Part shown: positions 11,001 through 21,450 of the stretch, piece by piece
Position numbering within the stretch: the stretch's first letter is position 1
Layout: each line of letters starts with the position of its first letter
Assembly (NCBI GenBank): GCA_021527695.1
Contig: JAKFAO010000009.1
Span: 1,240,001 to 1,304,000, forward strand
Length of the DNA: 64,000 nucleotides
Direction: 5' to 3'
From: Naematelia aurantialba
Taxonomy: Eukaryota; Basidiomycota; Tremellomycetes; Tremellales; Naemateliaceae
The notes under the pieces: model-generated
Told to the model about the DNA's origin: nothing
Seen by the model: the letters and a program-made list of their open reading frames with translations, nothing else
Databases searched by the model: none
Position numbers and translations under genes: made by a program

Positions 11001-12335
11001 TCGATGGTTTTATCGGAGGAATACATGATCTGTATCATGAGCCATGACTTCAAGGAATCACAAGGACGCACCTCAGTCTTGATACCCTCCCACAACTCGC
11101 GGCCTCTTTCGCTGACACCTTCAGGGCCGTACACCGGGAAACAAGCGGCCATAGACAGCATCAGGTCTCGCTTCGTGTGGTCAGCTGCAGCTTCGTGATC
11201 GACTGGGAATCTAGAGGCAGACGTACCATACTTTGACCGGTGGCGGTCGAGAATTTTTCGAGGAATAGCGGAATGGCCATTTTCGAGAAATATGGCGATG
11301 CAGACATACAGCGCCGTAACGCGAGTTTAAGGTCATCGGCTGTGATACCGTAAGGGTCGTTAGGGGGAGGCTTAAAGGTGATTGGGAAGTAGCAGAATGT
11401 GATATCAAACAAGTCCTATCTTCTGTCAGCGTTCCTTGAAGTCAGTATCCCATGGAAACATACTTCTATGTGATCCTTGACGATAAAGTCGAGGAGTATC
11501 ACTTGATCCATAGAGAAGAGCAGCATCAGATTTCGAGGATCTTTCTCTCCGTCCACCATCTTCGTATAGCTGTTTATAAAGTCTGAACCCATGTTTTTGA
11601 GCGCTGCGTAACATCATCAGCAAGAATACAACATTAGAAGAAGAGAGAGTACCTGAGCGATGTGTCGCTAACAAGGAATCGAAGAGCACGTATACCAGGT
11701 GCCGGGTTGCTTGGACATACGATTTGAGGTTGACATCCTCAACAACTCTACGTCCACCAGTCAACACAGCTGCGGGGGATCAAGGAAAAGTAGTAGCGCA
11801 CGCCTTGTAAACATCCACAGCCGCTTCATCATCAAAAGTCGGCAGCCGGGAGAGGACAGTCAAGGCTTGCAGAGCGGGTGGTAAAGAGTCAAAGTCGTCC
11901 AGCTTCGACAGGAAGTACCGAGTCAGAGTTTGTGCTAGCGAGCTCAGTTTAGAACAAAAGCAGGAGACAGTCTGCCGCTCACTTGCTTGGCGGTTGTAGC
12001 GGGCTGAACTGATGACTTTGACGACATTGGACAAAAAGGTCAAACCTGCAGCCGCTGATCAACGATGCGGTCGTTGTTACAAGACGACAGCCCGAGCTCA
12101 CCTTTAAGTCTAACATCGTCCTCGGTCGACGTCAGGTACTCTCCGAGGGCTTTCACGACCTCAAGGAGTGGAGTCGAGCCATCGTTCACGCCTGAGTATT
12201 TCTCAGCCTTGTCACCCGTCCACCATCCGGTAACTCAGGCAGGAGCTCCGAAATCTACGCACTTTGTACGAGCTCGGTCGGCGGCTCTAGTTCACCGGTC
12301 GTGACATGTGTCCGGACCACACGCGCAACGTCCAT
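8086..12335 (-). CDS. MET18: MMS19/Met18, cytosolic Fe-S targeting factor
   Basis: This is a large HEAT-repeat protein of about 1,050 residues in many exons. It starts MDVARVVRTHVTTGELEPP at 12335 and ends …VECRAKWSVA at 8086. Diagnostic N-terminal signatures are EYLTSTEDDVRLKG / LTFLSNVVKV and the highly conserved block around 11210-11410 (DITFCYFPITFKPPPND, YGITADDLKLALRRC, IPLFLEKFSTATG). The C-terminus (RDPAQRTNAITALTSILE; VRSAALRCMALFPDVIRY) matches the end of the family. MMS19 works with Cia1/Cia2 to insert iron-sulfur clusters into nuclear proteins such as XPD/Rad3, polymerases and primase, so mutants look defective in DNA repair and transcription. It is divergent from APL5 across a 260-bp spacer. 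Family assignment is firm; several internal splice sites were not individually checked. Confidence 0.93.
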
Positions 12336-12595
12336 GGTCAAGGCGCACACACACGAAACTCCCGAAGTATACTACGCCGTGGGCTGCTCGAAGCGGGCCG
12401 CTCCAGTCATGCACAGATTCGTCCAAGAGATGAAGAATAGTAGTAGTAGTAGTAGTCGATCGGGTATCCGACTTTTTAAATGGACCATGACGTGGCACAT
12501 TGATAAGCGGGCCATCGCGGCGGTCGTTATAACCGTCCGTCGTCCTCGTACACCTCATTCGGTGGCCGACGCAGGCGAGAGGTTGTTGAGCGCAG
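12336..12595. promoter_or_regulatory. Divergent promoter, MMS19/APL5
   Basis: The 260 bp between two opposite start codons must carry both promoters. It includes a trinucleotide array of six TAG units at 12438-12455. No transcription-factor site was recognised with confidence. Confidence 0.6.
12438..12455 (+). repeat. (TAG)6 microsatellite
   Basis: Six perfect TAG units lie in the MMS19/APL5 divergent promoter. Confidence 0.9.
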
Positions 12596-15500
12596 ATGTT
12601 CGAGCGGACGCTGCAGGATCTCATTAGGGGGCTTCGGGCCCATAAGGCTTCTTCAAAAGCCGCCGAAGATGCGTTCCTGGCGGAAGCGATGGTCGAGATG
12701 AGGGAAGAGTTAAAGGGCAAGGATATGGCGTTGAAAGCCGAGGGTGTGCTGAAGATGTGCTATGTGAGTCTCCTCCTATCGTCCCCGTGGTCCGGCTCCG
12801 TGATAGCTGAATAGAGAACAGTTAATGATGCTCTATCCGATCCCTCCGCCATCAGGCTTTGCGTTTCATGTGGTCGAGGTGATGAGCTCCCCGAGATATC
12901 ACCTGAAGCGTCAGTCGATTGGGTAGACCTGCGCGGCACAGCTGATATTGCCCAGAACTGGGTTATCTGGCAGCTCCTATGGCCTTTTCAGGAGAGACCG
13001 AAGAGGTTGTTTTGACCGTCAATGGGATCAAGAAGGTATGTCACCTCGAGATACAGGGCATACTCGGCTAATGTGTGTTGCTAGGACCTAATGTCACCCC
13101 ATCTTGCAATACCACCTCTGCCTCTCACGGCGCTTCCACATCTCCTGGCAATGTCGCCGTCGTTAGCGAATACGTTACACCCGGACCTTCTGCACCTTCT
13201 TACCCACTCATCACCCCGCATACGGAAACGAGCCGTTCTCTGCCTATTGCCATGCTGGGAAGCATATCCTGACGGTCTGCGCGAAGGCTTCGCCAGACTT
13301 CGAGAACGTTTGCAGGATGAAGACCAGGGTGTAGTGGGCACGACAGTAGGTGTAGTGATGGAGCTGGCGAGACGCCAGGGTGGCAAAAACTATCTTCCTC
13401 TCGCCCCGGAGCTGTTTGCCATCTTGACTGGAAGCAGTAACAATTGGATGTTGATTAAAGTCGTCAAGTTGGTATGTCCTTCACTGCCTTGTGCGTCAGG
13501 GAAAATACGCTTAACTCGATACAGTTTGCCATCTTGACACCGCTGGAACCTCGTCTCGTCCGCAAACTCCTTCCGCCTATCACCAACTTGATCTCCTCGA
13601 CATCGGCAATATCGTTGTTATACGAATGTGTGCGAACTTGTATTGTCGGGGGAATGCTGGATCCAGATCGCGCAGAGGGAGAAGCCCTTGCTCGCGTGTG
13701 CGTTGAGAAACTCGGGGGATACTTGCGAGATGAGGGCGGGGATCAGAACCGTGAGTACATAGTGGAACCCCGTAGCTTATCCTGCAGTCAGATACATTGC
13801 TCTCTTGGCCATGGTGAAGATCATCCCGACTCACCCGCAAATGGTAGCAGAGTATCAGGAAGAGGTGTTGCAAAGTTTGGATGATCCAGACGTGTCAATA
13901 AGGATGCGCGCATTGGAGCTTGTTACTTCGATGGTCAGTTTTCATCACCATGTCGTCCTTTGGTGCTTACGACTTTCAGGTCGATCGGTATAACATGCGT
14001 TCAATAGTCGACCAGCTCCTTGCTCACCTGGCTCCTCCTTCGAACAACTCATCTCTCCCATCAGCCATCGCCGCCCTTGCGGCCGCAGCCGGTGCTGTGG
14101 CTCCTACGTCAGCGACTACTGCGCAGACTCTGTCCCTCACTCCTGCATATCGCCTTTTGCTCGCTCAACGTTTGCTGGGCATTATCGCGCACGACACCTA
14201 TTCTAACGTTCCCGACTTCCAGTGGGCCGTTTCTGTGCTTATTGACGTCGCGTATATCAGCCAGGTGGATGTTGGTGCTGAAATCCGGGATATGTTGTTG
14301 GATATCATTGGCCGAGTCCGGAGTGTAAGGGATTACGCTGTCAGCGTATTTGAGGATAAAGTGATAGGCGACGAGGACTACAGGGAGAGAGGACGAGAAG
14401 GTACAGGCGAGGATGGTCTATTGGAAGCTGCTGTCTGGATTTGTGGCGAATATCCAAGGTGAGTTCGGTGCAGAGCTCGGTTTCTTAGCGTTGATCAGGG
14501 CCAACTAACGAAATTGCAGCGAGCTGTCTTCCCCATTGAGCTCCATCTCTTCTATCTTGTCACCCACGCTTCACCTCTCCTCGCCCAACCTGATTGCACT
14601 ATCACTTCAAGCGGTCGCGAAGATTTTCGGCTTTCACACGGCGGCCGCGTCCTCGTCATGGTCTGCCGACCGGCATACGGAGACGAAGAATTTGGTGGCG
14701 TCTGTCCAGGGTGGCATAGCAACTTTCACGAGTCACAATGACATCGAAGTCCAGGAAAGGGCTGCTGAACTCCTCCAACTGCTCAATTTTGTGCATGCGG
14801 ATGTTTCATCGCATACCACCCCGAAACGCGCAGTGAATGGTGACGACGACATGACAGGGATTGAAGGTGGCTTCGTGGCGGAATCTTCCGGTCCGGCATA
14901 TCCCAAATCTCTCTTCCTCTTCCAGCCCTTGTTCACCTCGCACGAGCTAAATGCCGTGGCTTATCGAGCTCAAGAGGCTGTGCAGCTGCCGGAAGGGTTG
15001 GATCTGGACCGAGAGATTATTCCTGGGGGAGGATTTGGGGAGACCGATGTCGAAGATGAGAGAGACGAAAGTGAGGTGGAGAAGGAACGATCAGATCTCA
15101 GGGAAGGGGGAGGAGCTGGGATGGAGGAGTTGCGAAGGTTGCTAAGGGAGCAGGATGATGTAGAGCGTAATGCCAAGGGGAAGACTGCAAAGAAGAAGGG
15201 AAAGAATAAAAAGACGGAAGGCGAACTGAGGAGTGTTGAAGAAAAGGAGGAGAGGGCCAGGGTAAGCATGTTTGACAGAGAAGCATAAAAGGTGCGGCGC
15301 GCTCATGACCTTAGCGCAAAGCTGCAAAGAAAGCTAGGGCCAAGAATGATCCCTATTATCTGTATGACGAGAAGGCAGACGCGGACGATGTGGACGATAT
15401 TCCGATAGTACGGCTTGACGATGTAGACCTTGTCAGCACAGGTAAGCTGCGACTGAAGCTCTCTAAGAGCATGTCTGTCCGACACTGATACACATTCTCA

Positions 15501-15878
15501 GGCGCAGATCAAGCTGCAGGTATGATACGAAAATCGCAGCAGAAGCCTCAGGCGCATGAAGATGCGGTAGCGCGGCCACAGATAGACAGCGGCGAGCTGC
15601 CCGACGGGGCTTCACCAATCCCGTCGCCCCGGCCGCCAAATTCAGAACGGGTTCTCTCGGGTCTGGCCGCCATCGATATCAACGATGCGTCGCGAACGAG
15701 CTCAACATCAAGATTCGAGGAATACAAGCTCGATGACGAGAAGGACGGAGGGGTGGGGACAAATGGATACGGGACGGAGCAAGGGGACGTGCCGACGCCT
15801 GTTGGTGAGATTGAGGTCGTCAGGGTCAAGAGGAAGAAGAAGGCGAGTAGTAAGAAGAGGGTGGTAGACGAGACTTGA
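12596..15878 (+). CDS. APL5: AP-3 complex delta subunit
   Basis: The protein is about 860 residues, begins MFERTLQDLIRGLRAHK and ends …KKRVVDET. The N-terminal adaptin trunk is clear: KAEGVLKMCYLMMLYP, PSGFAFHVVEVMSS, YLAAPMAFSGETEEVVL, TVNGIKKDL, and later NNWMLIKVVKLFAILTPLEP. Splicing at GTCAGT…CCCAG (about 12909-12960) is needed to give HLKQLGYLAAP, the expected family wording. The C-terminal third is acidic and then Lys-rich (GKTAKKKGKNKKTEG), as in delta adaptins. AP-3 sorts cargo from Golgi/endosomes to the vacuole, and delta and beta3 form its large core. The next gene, RAD9, starts only 237 bp downstream on the same strand. Assignment rests on family recognition and is firm. Confidence 0.92.
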
Positions 15879-16115
15879 GCGGCTTGTCGACCTCGAAGAT
15901 GACATGCACCATATTTTAGCATATCGCATTGCTCGCATGTATGCCGTGCTCTGTCGAGTACATACGGGGATATGTACAGTACAATCACCGAAGCCACCAC
16001 GTGTTTCAGATGCGGAAGACGCGACGCAGGTGATACGCTGGTTTCATTTATCTTTCTCTCGTTCGTTCCTATGTCGGTCTTATAGCGCTGCCTGCTCTGA
16101 ATGTAAAGCACGGCA

Positions 16116-18326
16116 ATGGATGCTTCAATCAAGGACCACAACATCAAAAGTACGCCTTGGATCCTGACGTTCGGCGTGGAAAGAGATGCAAGGCTATATA
16201 TACCGAGCCGGGTGAAGAGCTGACGAGCCGAGCAGACTTTGTACGCCTGTTGCAATGCGCCAGCAAATTCGGAGACGACCTGAACCTCCACGCAAACAGA
16301 GATATCGTCAGCTATCTCCCTCGCTCCCTCGCTCCCTCGTGCCCTCGGGAAAAGTACGGCGACTCGACTGACGAGAAGCGTAGTGGGAGATGGCAGTGAC
16401 CAATTCGTCGAAATCTGCGTTTTGTCTGTTCAAGCTCCGAAGAGAGTTCTTCTGTCGGTGGAAGCCGCAGGGGACTAGTGTCCAGCAGCGAAGGGGTGTC
16501 AAGTGTAGGCTGCTTGTCAAGGTGTGTCTACGTCTACGATAACAGAGCAGATCAGCGGCGAGGCGAGGAAGGAAAGGAGCACGAGGGAGAATCGGAACTG
16601 GGAAAGAAAGAGGAGAATCAGAGAATTGCAGCCGTGCGGCTTAGGCTGATACGTCATGTGGAACAGTCTGTCCTGGCCGTGCTCGGAAAGGCGTCGTCCG
16701 CAAACAATGTGGACCGTATCGACTTGAAGATCCACGATCCCGACGAGCAACTAAGGGAGAGGCGCAGAAAACGCACAACACTAGAGGGGACGGGCGATGA
16801 AGAAAGCGAGGAAGAACAAGAAGACCAAGGAAGGGGGTCCATCCTGATCATGAAGCTGGTCTGCAAGCACGGTGAGTCTGAACCTTGGCTCTCCCTGGAC
16901 CTGGAGCTCTTCCTGGACCTGGAGCTCATGGTAGCTCAGGAGTGACCAAGAAGCACTCTCTCCACTTGGCATCTACCGAGTTTCTGCGTGCCGAAGTCGA
17001 TCCGGACAGTACACCATCTGGGTTCACAATATCCGCTCGCTCCCTACGAGATATGCTGGACCACTTCTCCATTGCTCTGTCGTCTACGTCCTCAGGATTG
17101 GGTGGCGCTTCAGGGACAAGCATCAAGAGCGAGAACCAGCTTGGCTGGATGTTCTCTAAGCGGCAAGTCAGGATCAAGAGCTGGGACGGTGGCAGTACAG
17201 ATCTGTCCACCGAGATCGTATTGGATCCGGGCGAGTTTGACGAGTACGAGGTCATCGAGGATCGAATCGACTTGATGTTACCGATGAGAGAGTTCAGGGT
17301 GAGCCAGCCTCCGTCAGGCTACCGTGAGGCACCCGTGAGGTACTGATCCTGTCTTCGTATAGGCGACGTTGTCGTTGGCGGAACAGCTTAATATCTGTCT
17401 AACCATCGCCTTCTCCAGACCCACCCAACCCCTCACCCTCACGTATAATCCCGACCCGGATCAGGAAGGCAGTCAGGGCGCTTTCAGCATTTTTTGCGCC
17501 ATTGCGACGACCTCCTGCGATGCGTTTGATGCAGTCAAAGACGGTTCTGAAACGAGACCCTCGCGCTCACTCAGCGTCACCAGTGAGAACGTTTCGCGTT
17601 CCAGACCGTCCGGCTCGGAGCAGCCTCGGAAGCGAGCAAAACTGAGCATGGCGGCGGCGACTCAGCCGATGAGACTCGCGTCGCAGCGGGAGCAGGTCAA
17701 TGTGGTGGTCAACACAGCGCCCGCTCGTGTGGGCGCCGAAGAGCCGTACCACAACGGAAACCTCTTCCTGCCGGGTGCGAGTCAGGGTCCGCCCATGAGT
17801 CAAGCGGAGGAAGAGACGATACCGTTGCCACCGACGACACAGAGGCGCACGATGACACAGCAGGAGGTGTTGAATGTCAGCGGGCTTGGCGAGTTTAGAC
17901 CGGAAGAGCTCATGGACGAAATGGATGATCTGCAGGACGAGGAGGAGCGGGAGGAAATGCAGGCGCAAGCTGCCCAGGAAGAAGATGCCGCCGACGAGAA
18001 TATCCCCCCTGGCGGGCGTGATGGTGCTCCATTCACGTCGAGCCTTGGAGAGACACGTCATGAGCAGGATGGCCAGGGTGATGAGCCAAAGGATGTCGGA
18101 ACGGAGGAGCCACAGTTTCAAGCAAACCCGGGCATTTTCGGCGACGGGGAAAAATCGGATCCAACAACCGACGCGGTCGAAGACGAGTTGGACGAGGATG
18201 AATTGGTCGAACTGCCTCCGACGCAACACGCCTCTGCCGAAGCAGGCAGTCACGGCCGTCGGGTTAGTGTATAGACTGGATGCAGCTGACTTGATGCTGT
18301 AGTTCACCTCGTTCTTTGACGACTGA
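16116..18326 (+). CDS. RAD9: Rad9, 9-1-1 checkpoint clamp subunit
   Basis: The start is rebuilt from a 34-nt first exon (MDASIKDHNIK) spliced by intron 16150-16235 to NFVRLLQCASKFGDDLNLHA, then by intron 16307-16389 to MAVTNSSKSAFCLFKLRREF. This is the Rad9 N-terminal PCNA-like fold. The third intron starts at 16522; its 3' end is 16555 or 16621. The middle domain (MKLVCKHG, then VTKKHSLHLAS; SARSLRDMLDHFSIAL; STEIVLDPGEFDEYEV; LAEQLNICLTIAFS) is diagnostic. A long, acidic, Ser/Thr-rich tail follows, the part usually phosphorylated by ATR/ATM-type kinases. A 24-nt terminal exon adds FTSFFDD and the stop. Rad9 joins Hus1 and Rad1 in the clamp loaded at DNA damage to activate the checkpoint. 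Intron 2 carries a pyrimidine-rich 8-bp repeat. Confidence 0.93.
16316..16347 (+). repeat. CTCCCTCG tandem repeat in RAD9 intron 2
   Basis: About four imperfect copies of an 8-bp pyrimidine-rich unit lie within the 83-nt intron. Confidence 0.85.
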
Positions 18327-18812
18327 AGGACGGCGCGGTCAAAAAGAGCAAGAGGCGTCATACCCTGCACATATATCATCCCTCGCGCTTTGCATATCTT
18401 ACCTGTTGTACACAAACACCATCCTCATGCATGATGTGCGAGACGACAGAATCATCCTACGCGCGGGCTTGTTTGGGATTGACCAAAGGAGTAAGATATG
18501 GTCGGTCGGTCAAGTCCGGCTTATCGCAATCACGACAATCTACAGTTTGCCAGCTGCCGAAAAGATAAATGTCGTGTTTGAAGACTCACTCGTTGCGTCG
18601 TCTTGTACTTGCGACTCACCCTGTCTGGATAGCGGGTATTCGCTCCATTTGGTACTTGTGTGGCCACGAAACGCGAAACACGACCCGTGTTCTAGTCAGG
18701 TACGCCGCCGCCTCGCCTGCGATGGCAGGATAGTACTGTATGCAGCCCGAAAGCTAATGCCCTCTTGTCGTGTTCACGTTCGCAGTACTCTGCTCTGACG
18801 GCCCCATCGACG
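18327..18812. promoter_or_regulatory. Intergenic, presumed promoter of aldo-keto reductase gene
   Basis: These 486 bp lie between two plus-strand genes. Open frames are short and unlike any family I know. No tandem repeat is present. Confidence 0.4.
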
Positions 18813-21125
18813 ATGTCGCGATTTCCGCAGCGAACCGTGAGACTGAACGATGGGAATGAGATCCCCGTGCTGGCGTTTGGGACAGGCAAGTCGCTCTACC
18901 ACCACATCACCCACACTGCCTCGTCGGCGTACCATCATTGCCTGGACCGCGTCGGCCAGGCTGCCTTGAGCGTGTCGACACGCCCACGCTCTACCTCCCG
19001 CCTCTGCCGGACTGCCTCACACGAGCCTCCTGCCTCCCACGAGCCCACTGCCCCACTCGGGCCTACTGCCCACCTGCCTGATGCCATCTGTGCCAGCTGC
19101 CTCGCTACCCGCTGCAAAGCTGGTTGCTAACCCGTCCACCAGGCACCTCACAAGCGGGGACCGATACCGCGCCGGTCGTTTCGGCCGCACTGTCGCATGG
19201 CCTCGTCCACATCGACAGCGCGTACCACTACAAGAACGGCAAGCACACGGGGGAGGCGATACGCGCGTCGGGACTGCCAAGGGACAGATTTTACATCACT
19301 ACCAAGGGCGCGTCGTTCGATTCCGATCCGAACGAGTTTGATGCGCGCTTCTTCCTCGAGGAGAACCTCAAAGATGTGCGTCACTGTCAGCTTCGTTGCC
19401 TCCCCGCCTGAATTCCCGCCTGGGAGGCAAAACCCGCTTTGGGGATGTAGAGCCGCAATGTGAGGCGTAGAGCCGCCTCACGAGACATAGAGCCGGCCGG
19501 CCGTGTGGCAAGGAAGGGTTGAATGGAAGAAGAATCTCGCGGCGGTGTAGAAAGCACATACGTCACGGCGGACGCTGACGGGAACCTTCCGCAGCTGGGG
19601 CTGGAATACGTCGACTTGTACCTCATCCACGCGGACATCCTGGTCGCAAATGTCCAGACGGCGTGGAAGCAGATGGAGCAGATGAAGAAGGACGGTCTGA
19701 CGAAATCGATTGGGGTGTCCAACTTCTCGACAAAGTCGCTCCAGGCCGTGCTGGACGTCTGCGAGGTGAGCTACTGGGCTGGACTTCCTCCCAGGCGTTT
19801 GCGAGTGTATCGAGTACTTTCACCTAGCGTCTGCCTCCAACCACAATACGGGCAACACAACGTGCCTATCCTCTACCACTGTGTCGCAACACCAGTACCA
19901 TGTTCCCTCTTGTCCAAGTTCAGAGTGAAGGGTGACTAGTAAAGAGTGAAGGGTGAGGAATCAAGAGTAAAGACGAAGTGACGAGTGAAGAGAACAGACT
20001 CGAGCAGTAAACAGGAAGAACGACGCATCACACGCTGACCGCACTTAGATCCCACCGGCCGTCAACCAAATCGAATTCCACCCCTACTCGCTGCCGACGT
20101 ACCTGCCGACCCTGCTGCCCCTGCAGGCCACGCACGGCATCGTCACCGAAGCCTACGCGCCACTCTTGTCCGTCGTGCGCCGCCCGGGCGGGCCGGTCGA
20201 CGCGGTGGTCGGTGAGGTCGTCGCGGCGCGGGGGCTGGACGAGACGCCCGGACAGGTCTTGCTGCGCTGGGCGCAGCAGGTCACCGGTGGCGTGGTGGTT
20301 ACGTGTGTCTTGTCTCTTGTGTCGTTGTGTCCTTGTGTCGTTGTGTCCTTGTGTCGTTGTGTCGTTGTGTCGTTGTGTCGTTGTGTCCTTGTGTCCTTGT
20401 GTCCTTGTGTCCTTGTGTCCTTGTGTCCTTGTGTCCTTGTGTCCCTCTTGTGTCCAATCCGCTTCTTGGGTTGCGTCTCGGTCCTCTCAGATCGCTTCTT
20501 GCCACCTTTCTGCTCCCATTCGGTCCTCCACCATCCCTGCTGTCTCTGCGGTCACCGCCATCCCCGCCGTCTGTGCCGTTCTACCTCTTTCTCCACCCAT
20601 TCCCCCTGCCAGTCCACAGCCCGCCGCCCCACGTCACGCACAACCCAACCAGCGCCAGCACGGAGCTAATAGGAGCAGGACGACGAAAAACGAAGCGAGG
20701 ATGCAAGAACAAATCGCGCCGTTCCTCCTCTCCTCACCCGCTCCCCCGCTCGCCGCCGAGCACTTGGACGCGATCAGTCGAGCGGGCGCAGCTGCGCCGT
20801 ATCGCCATTGGGGCGTCAACTGGCCTTACTTTGTACGTTTCCCTCCCGACCGTCCCTCGCCCTTCGGGTCGATCACCTCCCACCACCCATCACCCACCAC
20901 CCACCACCCACCACATCCGGTGCATACCGTCAACCACCACATCCGGTGCATACCGTCAAGTCCATAACTTCAAGCCCTCACTGATGCTGAAGCGATGCCG
21001 CGCTGATAACCCAGATGCAAGGCGAGGGCGGGATCGACGCTTGCGGTCCAGGAAAGGACCACCGCGTCAAGCCTGTCAACCGGGACGACCTCAAGACGGT
21101 CACAGCTACAGGTCAAACGGCCTAG
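18813..21125 (+). CDS. Aldo-keto reductase
   Basis: Exons join to a protein of about 310 residues starting MSRFPQRTVRLNDGNEIPVL. The catalytic tetrad is visible: Asp and Tyr in HIDSAYHYKNGKHTGEAIR, Lys in YITTKG, His in LYLIHAD. Cofactor-site motifs follow (SIGVSNFS; NQIEFHPY; GQVLLRW). Such enzymes reduce aldehydes or sugars with NADPH; the substrate cannot be told from sequence. Introns are 18886-19142 (a GC-AG intron), 19376-19594, one from about 19766 to 20048, 20303-20678 and 20833-21014. Four of the five exceed 200 nt, unusually long for this window, and all five hold repeats or low-complexity sequence. The last exon (MQGEGGIDACGPGKDHRV…) ends at 21125. It is convergent with the permease gene. 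Confidence 0.9.
20319..20455 (+). repeat. 8-bp minisatellite in AKR intron
   Basis: About 15 head-to-tail copies of GTGTC(G/C)TT, with a short imperfect tail, fill much of the 376-nt intron 20303-20678. The G/C variant position is patterned in blocks, with mainly G copies in the first half and C copies in the second, which suggests local expansion. Confidence 0.95.
20874..20959 (+). repeat. CACCCAC array and 26-bp-period duplication in AKR last intron
   Basis: An imperfect CAC/CACC-rich array is followed by two exact 23-bp copies (20911-20933 and 20937-20959) containing CATCCGGTGCATACCG, inside intron 20833-21014. Confidence 0.85.
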
Positions 21126-21450
21126 ACCTCCTCACTCATCGCCATCTCCATCCCCATCAATCCTCTCCCACCACTTGTCACCCGTCCCCCGCCACCCGTC
21201 ACCCGTCACCCGTCACCCACAGTACCACATACCACGATATGCTGGGTTAAGCACTTTATGCACATTCTACCATCGATCCTCTGGAATCTGAGCACTGCAT
21301 GCCTCTGCCACAAATACGGTATACACTACTAACCGCACTTCTATTATTTATTCCACTATACGCCTCGTACATTCCATTCGACCAAACAGAACTCGTACAC
21401 TCTAGCGACGCTTTTCGAGCTGATATCCCCACGATGCCTCTCTATCTAGC
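21126..21450. other. Convergent intergenic with CACCCGT repeats
   Basis: This is the 3' flank shared by the AKR and permease genes. About 21177-21222 it has repeated CACCCGT/CACCCGC units like those in the last AKR intron. No ORF is supported. Confidence 0.5.

Noticed and set aside
20212..20967. Long plus-strand frame through the AKR intron
   Set aside because: It is open only because the 8-bp repeat lacks stops in all frames. Conserved AKR sequence requires splicing out 20303-20678.
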